DNA from: Clostridium sp. AM22-11AC
GTDB taxonomy: Bacteria; Bacillota; Clostridia; Lachnospirales; Lachnospiraceae
Reading direction: 5' to 3'
Assembly (NCBI RefSeq): GCF_003473545.1
Contig: NZ_QUCM01000019.1
Span: 11,496 to 75,495 of the forward strand
Length of the DNA: 64,000 nt
In this document: positions 54,121 to 61,567 of the stretch, piece by piece
How positions within the stretch are numbered: the stretch's first letter is position 1
Layout of the letters: each line of letters opens with the position of its first letter
Translations under genes and position numbers: made by a program
Notes under the pieces: generated by a model
The model's input: the letters and a program-made list of their open reading frames with translations, nothing else
Database searches by the model: none
Told to the model about the DNA's origin: nothing

Positions 54121-54824
54121 GTACATTGTTACTTCGCTTGGCAGGACCTGTCCAGTCATGGGGGATTGATTCAAAATTTGAAGTTCGCCGGACGGAAAAT
54201 GCACCTTCAAAAAGTGGAGTGACAGGACTGTTGGCAGCAGCTTTGGGAATTCAAAGAAACGAAGACATCAGCAGTTTAAACCAGCTGAGACTGGGAGTCA
54301 GGACGGATCAGGAAGGAAGACTTTTAAAGGATTTTCATACAGCCCATAGTGAGAAAAATTCCTATATAACCACCAGATATTATCTGTCAGATGCTATATT
54401 TTTGGTTGGATTAGAGTGCGAGGATAAAGGATTTTTACAGAAATTGGAATATGCCCTGAAACATCCGGCATTTCCCCTTTTTCTGGGAAGAAGATCCTGT
54501 CCGCCGGAAGCTGGTATGGTTTTAGGAATACGGGATCTGCCATTAGAAACAGCATTAGAAGAGGAACCATGGCAGGGACCTGAATGGAAAAAGGAAAAAA
54601 TGCCTTTAAAACTTCCCATGTTTATTGAATGTGCGCCAGATGATCCTACAGGCGGCATGGTAAAAGATAAGGCAGAGTCTTTTGATCCGTATCAGAGAAG
54701 GTATGGTTACAGAAGGATGAAACGGACGGAATGGAACGTATCAGATAGGGTAATTTCAGACAAAATGACTGCAGGCAAAAATCCGGATATTGTAAGAGAA
54801 CATGATGCCATGGGAGAATTGTGA
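54117..54824 (+). CDS. cas5e: Cascade subunit Cas5e (CasD)
   Basis: A 235-residue RAMP protein that caps the 5' handle of the crRNA. Signature LLLRLAGPVQSWGIDSKFEVRRTE-like start, SKSGVTGLLAAALG helix and PLFLGRRSCPP motif near residue 124. The start overlaps the cas7 stop (ATGA). The length fits the family (about 225-240). Confidence 0.94.
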   Translation: MSTLLLRLAGPVQSWGIDSKFEVRRTENAPSKSGVTGLLAAALGIQRNEDISSLNQLRLGVRTDQEGRLLKDFHTAHSEKNSYITTRYYLSDAIFLVGLECEDKGFLQKLEYALKHPAFPLFLGRRSCPPEAGMVLGIRDLPLETALEEEPWQGPEWKKEKMPLKLPMFIECAPDDPTGGMVKDKAESFDPYQRRYGYRRMKRTEWNVSDRVISDKMTAGKNPDIVREHDAMGEL

Positions 54825-54838
54825 GGTGATAAAAATAT

Positions 54839-55477
54839 ATGTATTTGACCAGAATGGAATTAAATACAAAAAATATGGATACCATACGCCTTTTAGGCTC
54901 ACAGGAAAAGATCCATGGACTTGTTGAAAGTGGATTTTTGGGAGAAAGAAAGAGAAATTTATGGAGACTTGAATATCTGGGAGACAGGCTGTATCTGTTG
55001 ATATTAAGCCCGGACAGGCCGGATCTTAGCATTGGAGTGCGCAGGTATGGTTTCCCTGATGACGAGAATGCCTATCAGACGAAAGATTACACACCACTTC
55101 TGGAACGGGTAAAAAATGACACCTGGTGGCATTTTAAACTGGTGGCAAATCCTACAAGAAGTGTGGCAAGCACGCCTGGAGAACGGGGAAAAGTAAAAGC
55201 TCATTGTTCTCTTAAGTACCAGGAAGAATGGCTTCTTGACAGAGCACAAAAACATGGCTTTGAACTTCTGCCGGAAAATTTTCAGATCGTTGAGAGAGAC
55301 TGGCACATTTTCAGAAAAGGAAAGGAACAGGGAAAGAACAAGGTCAGTATTAAAGGCGTGACATATGAGGGAATTTTGAAGGTTTATGATGAAGAAAAAT
55401 TCAAAGAGCTTTTGGTAGCCGGTATCGGGCGTGGAAAAGCTTATGGAATGGGATTGCTTACCATTGTTCATATATAA
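54839..55477 (+). CDS. cas6e: CRISPR RNA endonuclease Cas6e (Cse3/CasE)
   Basis: A 212-residue double-ferredoxin-fold nuclease that cleaves the repeat hairpin of pre-crRNA and stays bound to its 3' end. His26 (QEKIHGLVE) coincides with the known catalytic His26 of Cas6e. The glycine-rich loop GIGRGKAYGMGLLTI closes the C-terminus. GAGGTGATAA precedes the ATG. Its substrate is the stem CCCCGC/GCGGGG present in each repeat of the adjacent array. Confidence 0.95.
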   Translation: MYLTRMELNTKNMDTIRLLGSQEKIHGLVESGFLGERKRNLWRLEYLGDRLYLLILSPDRPDLSIGVRRYGFPDDENAYQTKDYTPLLERVKNDTWWHFKLVANPTRSVASTPGERGKVKAHCSLKYQEEWLLDRAQKHGFELLPENFQIVERDWHIFRKGKEQGKNKVSIKGVTYEGILKVYDEEKFKELLVAGIGRGKAYGMGLLTIVHI

Positions 55478-55540
55478 GTCTGCGGATGGGGTGCTTTTTG
55501 AGTTTTCTTTTGCAGTAAACTGCCAAATAAGGAGAAACAT

Positions 55541-56485
55541 ATGAGTGAAATGCCGGGAATGATCCGTCCTGAGTTACAGGCACTGCCTCAGATCAGAGAC
55601 AGAATGACGTTTCTGTATTTTGAACATTGTAAATTAAACCGTCAGGACAGTGCGATCACAGTTACGGATGATCAGGGTATCATCCATGTTCCTGCAGCAT
55701 CTATTTCAGTACTGCTTTTAGGCCCGGGGACAACAGTGAGCCATCGTGCAATGGAGCTGATCGGAGATGCCGGTGTCAGCGTGGTCTGGATCGGAGAACA
55801 TGGTGTCAGGTACTATGCAGGCGGACGTCCTCTTACTCACAGGTCCGCTTTTCTGATCCGACAGGCAGAGTGTGTAAGTAACCAGAGAAAACATCTTATG
55901 ATCGTAAGAAAGATGTATCAGCTGCGTTTTCCAGAGGAAAATTCTTCTAAAATGACACTTCAGCAGCTGCGTGGAAGGGAAGGAAGCAGAGTAAGATCTG
56001 TTTATCGTAAATATGCCAAGGAATATGATGTAAAATGGAACGGAAGAGATTATGATCCGGAGCATTTTGAAACAGGAGATCCGGTAAATCAGGCATTGTC
56101 AGCAGGCTGTGCATGTCTGTACGGATTGGCCCATGCAGTGATTTTTGCGCTTGGCCTGTCACCGGGACTTGGTTTTATCCATGTGGGACATGACTGTTCT
56201 TTTGTATATGATATTGCGGATCTGTATAAATCAGAGGTAGTTATCCCTGTTGCTTTTCAGGTGGCATCAGAAGAACCGGAAGATCTTCCGGGGATCGTCC
56301 GAAGGAAGGTCAGAGATGTGATGACTGAAAAGCATATATTGGAACGTATGGTGAAAGACATTCGATGGCTGTTTCTGGCAGAGGATGAAAAAAAGGAAGA
56401 TGCAGTAGAAGCTGTTTATTTATGGGACGATAAAGAAGGAACAGTCAGGAATGGACGTTCCTATGGACAGGAGGAATGGGAATGA
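55541..56485 (+). CDS. cas1e: CRISPR integrase Cas1e
   Basis: A 314-residue metal-dependent integrase that inserts new spacers as a Cas1-Cas2 complex. Metal ligands are in place: Glu147 (GREGSR), His214 (GFIHVG), Asp224 and Asp227 (FVYDIADLYK). The tail beyond residue 285 is acidic and may be flexible. AAGGAG precedes the ATG, and a 63-bp gap separates it from cas6. It overlaps the cas2-dnaQ start by 4 bp (56482-56485). Confidence 0.95.
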   Translation: MSEMPGMIRPELQALPQIRDRMTFLYFEHCKLNRQDSAITVTDDQGIIHVPAASISVLLLGPGTTVSHRAMELIGDAGVSVVWIGEHGVRYYAGGRPLTHRSAFLIRQAECVSNQRKHLMIVRKMYQLRFPEENSSKMTLQQLRGREGSRVRSVYRKYAKEYDVKWNGRDYDPEHFETGDPVNQALSAGCACLYGLAHAVIFALGLSPGLGFIHVGHDCSFVYDIADLYKSEVVIPVAFQVASEEPEDLPGIVRRKVRDVMTEKHILERMVKDIRWLFLAEDEKKEDAVEAVYLWDDKEGTVRNGRSYGQEEWE

Positions 56486-57381
56486 TCGTGATCATGCTGT
56501 CTGACTGTCCGCCAAAAGTCCGGGGGGACATATCTAAATGGCTGTGTGAGATCAACACTGGGGTTTTCGTTGGAAATGTGAGCAGCAGGGTAAGGGAAGA
56601 AGTCTGGCAGCGTATTTGTGAAAATATAAAGTCAGGACAGGCAACCATGGTTTTTAGTGCACCGGGAGAACAGAAAATGGATTTTCGTGTGCATAATACA
56701 ACCTGGGAGCCGGTTGATCTTGATGGAATAAAGCTGATGAGAAGGCCGCTTCCGTCTGCAAGGGCATCTAAGATGTCGGAAAAAGAAGATAAGGGAATAT
56801 CGGGAGCAAAAAGCCGGGCGGAGCGGCTATACATGGCAGACAGAATGGCCAAAGCCCGTGCCAGGAAAAAGTTTCAGGAAGGTTTTGTGGTACTCGATAT
56901 AGAAACAACAGGAACATCACCGGAAAAGGATGAGATAATAGAAGTCGGTGCGTTAAAAATAGAGGCAGGCACTGTCACAGAAGAATTTTCTATGCTTATC
57001 CAGATAAAAGGTGAAATTCCAATAGAGATACAAAAACTGACAGGCATTACAGAACAGGAATTGCAAAGTCAGGGGAGACCACTGGACGAAGTACTTAATA
57101 AATTGTTTGAATTTGCCGGAAACAGAGTTATTATAGGACATAATGTTATGTTTGATTATAATTTCATCCGCATTGCCTGTCGGAAACTGGGAATAGAAAT
57201 GCAACTGGGAACTGCTTCCAAAGATACATTGGCATTGTCGCGGAGAAAAATAAAGGGGGTGGGAAGTTACCAGTTGGAAGCACTTATGAAGCATCTGGGA
57301 TATGAAGTTTCAAATGCACATAGGGCGTTACCAGACTGTTATCTTACATATCAGTTATATCAGAAGTTAAATGAAATGTGA
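56482..57381 (+). CDS. cas2e: Cas2e fused to a DnaQ-like DEDDh exonuclease
   Basis: A 299-residue fusion. Residues 1-90 are Cas2e (MIVIMLSDCPPKVRGDISKWL, NTGVFVGNVSSRVREE), followed by a charged linker (about 91-133) and a DnaQ-like exonuclease with the full DEDDh set: Asp139 and Glu141 (DIETTG), Asp225 (MFDYNF), His280 and Asp285 (NAHRALPD). Such fusions are known in a minority of I-E systems, where the exonuclease trims prespacers before integration. The ATG at 56482 is preferred over 56476 because AGGAGG is 7 bases away rather than 1. The CRISPR array starts 46 bp after its stop. Confidence 0.94.
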   Translation: MIVIMLSDCPPKVRGDISKWLCEINTGVFVGNVSSRVREEVWQRICENIKSGQATMVFSAPGEQKMDFRVHNTTWEPVDLDGIKLMRRPLPSARASKMSEKEDKGISGAKSRAERLYMADRMAKARARKKFQEGFVVLDIETTGTSPEKDEIIEVGALKIEAGTVTEEFSMLIQIKGEIPIEIQKLTGITEQELQSQGRPLDEVLNKLFEFAGNRVIIGHNVMFDYNFIRIACRKLGIEMQLGTASKDTLALSRRKIKGVGSYQLEALMKHLGYEVSNAHRALPDCYLTYQLYQKLNEM

Positions 57382-57426
57382 AAATGGGTGTTGGAAAAAG
57401 TGAGATAAAATAAGGCTTTTTTTAGT
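57382..57426 (+). promoter_or_regulatory. Short CRISPR leader
   Basis: 45 bp of A/T-rich sequence (GATAAAATAAGGC then a T7 run) between the cas2-dnaQ stop and repeat 1. The cas-proximal repeats are identical and the distal ones vary, so new spacers enter here. Confidence 0.7.
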
Positions 57427-58246
57427 GTATTCCCCGCGTGAGCGGGGGTGAACCTGGCTCAGTCTGCGATCCGGAAGATGGGGGAGGGTATTCCCCGCGT
57501 GAGCGGGGGTGAACCTGGTTGCTCCTCCTAATGTTTTTATATTTCCAGGTATTCCCCGCGTGAGCGGGGGTGAACCCTTCAGATCAGGCATTATCTTCAC
57601 CCTTCACATGTATTCCCCGCGTGAGCGGGGGTGAACCGGTCCGCCTGGTGAAGAAAATGATGGTATGGGCGTATTCCCCGCGTGAGCGGGGGTGAACCTG
57701 ATTTATGACTCTGGAAAACTTCCTCTACCGTGTATTCCCCGCGTGAGCGGGGGTGAACCTCCATCTGAATGGTGGTTCTGGATCCGTGTCTGGTATTCCC
57801 CGCGTGAGCGGGGGTGAACCTGTAAGCGAAGCAAGAACAGTATTTCAGGATGAGTATTCCCCGCGTGAGCGGGGGTGAACCTACAAGATCGGGAAATTTC
57901 AACAGCGTGCAGGAGTATTCCACGCGTGAGCGGGGATGAACCTGATATCAGCAGATTTAAGAATACCGGGGACAAGTATTCCCCGCGTGAGCGGGGATGA
58001 ACCCAGGCGGGCGGCAAGTTCTTTTGCACATGCTTCGTATTCCCCGCGTGAGCGGGGGTGAACCCAAGTTAAGCCCAATCGACGTAATCACGCCGTCGTA
58101 TTCCCCGCGTGAGCGGGGGTGAACCTGGCATAAGCCGGGAACATGCCCATAGGGGACTGTATTCCCCGCGTGAGCGGGGATGAACCCAGGTAGCAGCCGG
58201 AAAAAGTTACTGGTGGTTGTATTTCCCCGCATAAACAAAGCAACAT
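57427..58246 (+). CRISPR. Type I-E CRISPR array, 13 intact repeats plus one decayed repeat
   Basis: 28-bp repeats begin GTATTCCCCGC and end GTGAACC, with a CCCCGC-GTGA-GCGGGG hairpin. Repeat starts are 57427, 57488, 57549, 57610, 57671, 57732, 57793, 57854, 57915, 57976, 58037, 58098 and 58159, a constant 61-bp period with 33-bp spacers. Repeats 9, 10 and 13 carry G22 to A, and repeat 9 also carries C8 to A. The terminal repeat at 58219 keeps only its first third (GTATTTCCCCGC) after a 32-bp spacer. All 13 spacers differ from one another. The array is co-directional with the cas operon and probably fed by Cas6e. No spacer was seen to match elsewhere in this window by eye; targets need a search. 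Confidence 0.98.
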
Positions 58247-58373
58247 CTAATTGCCCAGTCTGTAAAATTTAAGCATTTCTTATGTGCAGATGCTCTTTGT
58301 AAAAGCAGCATTAATCTCTTGACAAACCAACTCAATATTGTTAGTGTATGGATGGATAAAATAGAACGTATCT

Positions 58374-58401
58374 ATAGTCCTTGCGTACGCAGGGATGCTC
58401 C
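58374..58401 (+). repeat. Orphan CRISPR-repeat-like unit 1
   Basis: It aligns with the 28-bp repeat, including GGGATG at the 3' side. The stem is CCTTGC / GCAGGG, kept by one compensatory T-A change and one G-T pair. Confidence 0.5.
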
Positions 58402-58423
58402 CTGATTAAATTCCAGAGATATA

Positions 58424-58451
58424 GTATTCCCCGCATCCGCGGGGCTAAAAT
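58424..58451 (+). repeat. Orphan CRISPR-repeat-like unit 2
   Basis: The first 11 bases equal the array repeat (GTATTCCCCGC), and the stem CCCCGC / GCGGGG is perfect with loop ATCC instead of GTGA; the tail differs (CTAAAAT). It lies 22 bp after unit 1. Confidence 0.65.
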
Positions 58452-58496
58452 CAACAAAAGAAAGCAAAGTCTACAAAGTTGTATCTCTATCCAGCC

Positions 58497-58526
58497 TTGA
58501 CTCCCCCCAGCCTGCTGTGATAAAAT
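58497..58526 (+). promoter_or_regulatory. Promoter of the diguanylate cyclase leader
   Basis: TTGACT (58497-58502), 18 bp, TAAAAT (58521-58526). Confidence 0.65.
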
Positions 58527-58576
58527 CAATTTAGTGTTTTAAGGAGAAGTGGCGAGAAAATCTGCCGTGAATGTGC

Positions 58577-58613
58577 GAGCTGCCAAGCCTTTAATAAGGC
58601 CGGCAGCTCTTTT
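58577..58613 (+). terminator. Leader terminator upstream of the diguanylate cyclase
   Basis: GAGCTGCC and GGCAGCTC flank an inner GCCTT / AAGGC stem, then TTTT. It lies about 45 bases after the predicted transcription start and 110 bp before the gene, so it is probably an attenuator or the end of a small RNA. Confidence 0.7.
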
Positions 58614-58725
58614 GGCATTGTTATGCATCCTATGAAAATTGCCAGGGGATATGTATGGGAGAAAACGGACAGAAGAAAGTAATTGAAAGACAGGTATATC
58701 AGACATTAAAAAGGCGGGTACGGCT

Positions 58726-60126
58726 ATGGCTAAAAAGATCAAGATACGGAAAGTAAGCGCATGGACTATGGGGATAACTGTAGTGCTGGCGATCATGTTT
58801 GCGATCATTTCTTATAAGAGTGAGAAAGAATTCAGAACGCTTCGCATGACTACAGAACAGTATATTGCCTGTGAAAAGGCGGCAAAACAGCTGCAAAATG
58901 GTTCTGCTTATCTGACAGAGCAGGTTCGCCTGTATGCGATCACCCGGGAAAGCAAGTATATGGATCTGTATTTTGCAGAAACGAATAGCCATCGCAGGGA
59001 AAATGCAGTGGAAAGCCTGAAGCAGTATTTTGATGGAACAGAGATATTTGACTCCTTAGAGGAAGCAATGGAATATTCCAGTGAACTGATGAACACGGAA
59101 TATTATGCCATGCGTCTGGTGTCTGAGGCACTTTCCGTACCGGAAGATACCTGGCCGGAAGCCATAAAAAATGTACAGTTAAGTGAAGAAGACGCCCATT
59201 TGGGAAGAGACGGAAAACTGATCCGGGCAGGTAACATGGTCTGTGATGATGATTATGAAACCATGCGGACACGGATCAATTCAGATGTATCACGGTGTAT
59301 GAACGGACTGATCAGCCAGACGAGGAATCGCCAGGGAAGAGCAACTACCATTTTCTCTGATATGTACATGAAACTGGAGATCGGCATTGTTCTTATGCTG
59401 GTGATCATGGTCTTTATCTGTCTGATGTTAAGATTTCTTATTGTCAGACCGCTTGTAAGCTATAACGAAAGCATAAAAAAAGGGGAAATATTCCCTGCGA
59501 TCGGCGCTGCTGAACTGCAGAACCTTGCAAATACTTATAACAGAGTTTATCTGGAAAATCAGGAGACCCAGAAGCTGATCTGTCATCAGGCAGAGCATGA
59601 TGCCCTTACAGAGGCATTAAACAGAGGTTCCTATGAAAAACTCCTTCATATTTATGAAACAGGAGATGCGCTTTTTGCCTTGATCCTTATTGATGTGGAT
59701 ATTTTTAAATCCGTAAATGATATATATGGACATGCAGTGGGAGATGCTATTTTACAGAAAGTGACCGGAAGCCTGAAAAAAGCATTCCGAAGCATCGACT
59801 ATGTCTGTCGTATTGGCGGTGATGAATTTGCCGTGATCATGGTAGATGTGACCAGTGACCTGAAGTATACCATTGAAGATAAGCTTAAGTATGTTGGGGA
59901 AGAACTGGCAAAGACAGAGGGAGAAGTTCCGGCTGTAACCTTAAGCGTAGGTGTGGCATTCTCTGACAGGGAAAATCCGGGTGAGAGCATTTTCAAAGAC
60001 GCAGATAAGGCCCTTTATCATGTAAAGGAAAACGGACGTAACGGCTGTGCTTTTTATAATGGTGCCAGCTCCCTGGAAAATGCAATGGAAAATCATGAAA
60101 TGAAAGATCATGGAATGGAAAATTAG
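58726..60126 (+). CDS. Membrane-bound diguanylate cyclase (GGDEF)
   Basis: A 466-residue enzyme making cyclic di-GMP from two GTP. Membrane helices at about 12-30 and 218-240 bracket an extracytoplasmic four-helix-type sensor. A short HAMP-like linker leads to the GGDEF domain (about 285-450). The active-site GGDEF is intact at 364-368, and the inhibitory I-site RSID (355-358) sits exactly five residues before it, so product inhibition is likely. The last 20 residues are a Glu/His/Met-rich repeat (ENHEMKDHGMEN) of no known role. The ribosome site is weak (AGGCGGG), and a 33-codon upstream frame overlaps the start. Confidence 0.93.
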   Translation: MAKKIKIRKVSAWTMGITVVLAIMFAIISYKSEKEFRTLRMTTEQYIACEKAAKQLQNGSAYLTEQVRLYAITRESKYMDLYFAETNSHRRENAVESLKQYFDGTEIFDSLEEAMEYSSELMNTEYYAMRLVSEALSVPEDTWPEAIKNVQLSEEDAHLGRDGKLIRAGNMVCDDDYETMRTRINSDVSRCMNGLISQTRNRQGRATTIFSDMYMKLEIGIVLMLVIMVFICLMLRFLIVRPLVSYNESIKKGEIFPAIGAAELQNLANTYNRVYLENQETQKLICHQAEHDALTEALNRGSYEKLLHIYETGDALFALILIDVDIFKSVNDIYGHAVGDAILQKVTGSLKKAFRSIDYVCRIGGDEFAVIMVDVTSDLKYTIEDKLKYVGEELAKTEGEVPAVTLSVGVAFSDRENPGESIFKDADKALYHVKENGRNGCAFYNGASSLENAMENHEMKDHGMEN

Positions 60127-60149
60127 AACGGACGATCTGAAAATAAATA

Positions 60150-60178
60150 TTTACAATCAGATGGTTATGTTTTATAAT
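60150..60178 (+). promoter_or_regulatory. Promoter of the fluoride riboswitch transcript
   Basis: TTTACA (60150-60155), 17 bp, TATAAT (60173-60178). The transcript should start at about 60184, the first base of the aptamer. Confidence 0.75.
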
Positions 60179-60182
60179 AAGT

Positions 60183-60280
60183 GCCGGGAATGAAGTTCTC
60201 CCAAGGGAAACCTGAACCGCTTAGAAATGTAAGCTGATGACTTCTGTGATGAAACATTCACGGAGTCACCAGCTTTTTTT
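60183..60280 (+). promoter_or_regulatory. Fluoride riboswitch (crcB motif) with overlapping terminator
   Basis: P1 pairs GGGA (60186-60189) with TCCC (60199-60202). The conserved pseudoknot pairs GAAGT (60192-60196) with ACTTC (60240-60244), a covaried version of the usual GGAGT/ACTCC. GCTT / AAGC forms P3, followed by the family CTGATGAC segment. The 3' half is reused in a terminator: AGCTG (60232-60236) to CAGCT (60270-60274), then T7 ending at 60280. Fluoride binding should therefore prevent termination and switch on the antiporter gene. Confidence 0.85.
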
Positions 60281-60358
60281 GTTGCAATGGAGGCTGTTGA
60301 TCTGCTGACAGTATATGAATTGATCAGGTTTGGGGATCCGTGCTATTAAAGGAGGAAA

Positions 60359-61567
60359 ATGAAAATGTTAACATCACTATCATTTGTATTTTTACTGGGT
60401 CTTGCCATGGCGGCGCTGTGCCAGAAATTTAAGATACCCCGTATCATTGGCATGTTGGTCACAGGTATTTTACTGGGGCCCTGTGTATTAAACTGGCTTT
60501 CAGAGTCGATCCTGGGGATCTCTTCGGAATTGCGGCAGATGGCATTGATCATCATACTGTTAAAAGCGGGATTGTCCCTGAATTTGGCAGATCTAAAGAA
60601 AGTAGGCAGACCGGCTCTTATGATGTCCTGTGTTCCTGCCAGTTTTGAAATTCTGGCCTTTGTTATTTTTGCCCCGGCTATCCTGCATATTTCAAGAGTG
60701 GAAGCGGCTGTAATGGGAGCTGTTTTAGGCGCAGTGTCACCGGCAGTTGTGATCCCGCGAATGGTTCAGCTGATGGAGACAAAATATGGAACAGACCAGA
60801 GAATTCCGCAGATGATCATGGCCGGTGCATCCTGTGATGATATTTTTGTGATCGTCCTGTTTTCCACATTCACCAATATGGCTCAGGGCGGCAGTGCACA
60901 TGTTGCAGATTTTATCAATATTCCGGTATCCATTCTTTTAGGCATAGCACTGGGAGCAGTGGCAGGATACGGGCTCAGCTTGTTCTTTGAAACAGCTTAT
61001 GCAAAAGAACATTATGTGCGCAACAGTATGAAAGTAATTCTGATCCTGGGAATGTCATTTTTCTTAATGTCTGTGGAAACATGGTTAAAGGGAAAGGTAT
61101 CTGTTTCCGGTCTGCTGGCAGTTGTAAGTATGGCAGCAGTGATCCGGATCAAATGTATTCCCAAGGTATCAAAACGTCTTTCAGAGAAATTTGGAAAACT
61201 GTGGATTGCAGCAGAGGTGATCCTTTTTGTACTGGTAGGTGCAGCTGTGGATATCCGTTATACCATGCAGGCAGGGATCGCAGCAGTGCTGATGATCTTT
61301 GTGGGCTTAATGTTCCGGGCTGTGGGAGTATCCCTTTGTATGCTGGGCACGAAATTAAACAAAAAAGAGCGGCTGTTTTGTGTGATCGCCTATCTTCCAA
61401 AAGCAACGGTACAGGCAGCGATCGGATCCGTACCTCTTGCAATGGGATTGCCCTGTGGCCAGATCGTTCTGTCAGTAGCGGTTTTAGCAATCCTGATCAC
61501 AGCGCCTTTAGGAGCAGCAGGAATGGATCTGACTTATGATAAACTGCTGGTACGATCAGAAGACTGA
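60359..61567 (+). CDS. CPA2-type cation/proton antiporter, fluoride-responsive
   Basis: A 402-residue membrane protein with about 12-13 helices of the Kef/NapA (CPA2) type. Features are KIPRIIGMLVTGILLGP near residue 24, LLKAGLSLNLADLKK near 74, and the ion-site helix GASCDDIFVIVLFS (Asp-Asp at about 160-161). There is no C-terminal TrkA nucleotide-binding domain. Na+/H+ antiporter-like genes are a known class under fluoride riboswitches, so a role in fluoride or proton stress is likely. AGGAGG precedes ATG 60359; 60365 is equally spaced. Its 3' end overlaps the convergent araC-type gene by 34 bp. Confidence 0.87.
   Translation: MKMLTSLSFVFLLGLAMAALCQKFKIPRIIGMLVTGILLGPCVLNWLSESILGISSELRQMALIIILLKAGLSLNLADLKKVGRPALMMSCVPASFEILAFVIFAPAILHISRVEAAVMGAVLGAVSPAVVIPRMVQLMETKYGTDQRIPQMIMAGASCDDIFVIVLFSTFTNMAQGGSAHVADFINIPVSILLGIALGAVAGYGLSLFFETAYAKEHYVRNSMKVILILGMSFFLMSVETWLKGKVSVSGLLAVVSMAAVIRIKCIPKVSKRLSEKFGKLWIAAEVILFVLVGAAVDIRYTMQAGIAAVLMIFVGLMFRAVGVSLCMLGTKLNKKERLFCVIAYLPKATVQAAIGSVPLAMGLPCGQIVLSVAVLAILITAPLGAAGMDLTYDKLLVRSED

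Larger units (their letters stand above)
58247..58725. other. Intergenic region: decayed array tail and diguanylate cyclase leader
   Basis: 479 bp without a convincing gene. It holds two orphan repeat-like units (58374-58401 and 58424-58451), a promoter (58497-58526), a terminator hairpin (58577-58613) and a possible 33-codon reading frame (58655-58756) that runs into the start of the diguanylate cyclase gene. Confidence 0.6.

Noticed and set aside
57367..58238. Reverse-strand reading frames with repeated SPPLTRGI and FTPAHAGNT motifs
   Set aside because: They are translations of the CRISPR repeats on the opposite strand with spacers between, not genes.
58319..58324. Perfect TTGACA as a promoter -35
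   Set aside because: No acceptable -10 lies 16-18 bp downstream (TAGTGT only). The TTGACT/TAAAAT pair at 58497-58526 is much better.
58549..58635. 28-codon GTG-started leader peptide before the diguanylate cyclase
   Set aside because: The ribosome site is only 2 bases from the GTG and the frame runs through the terminator hairpin, so it is probably accidental.
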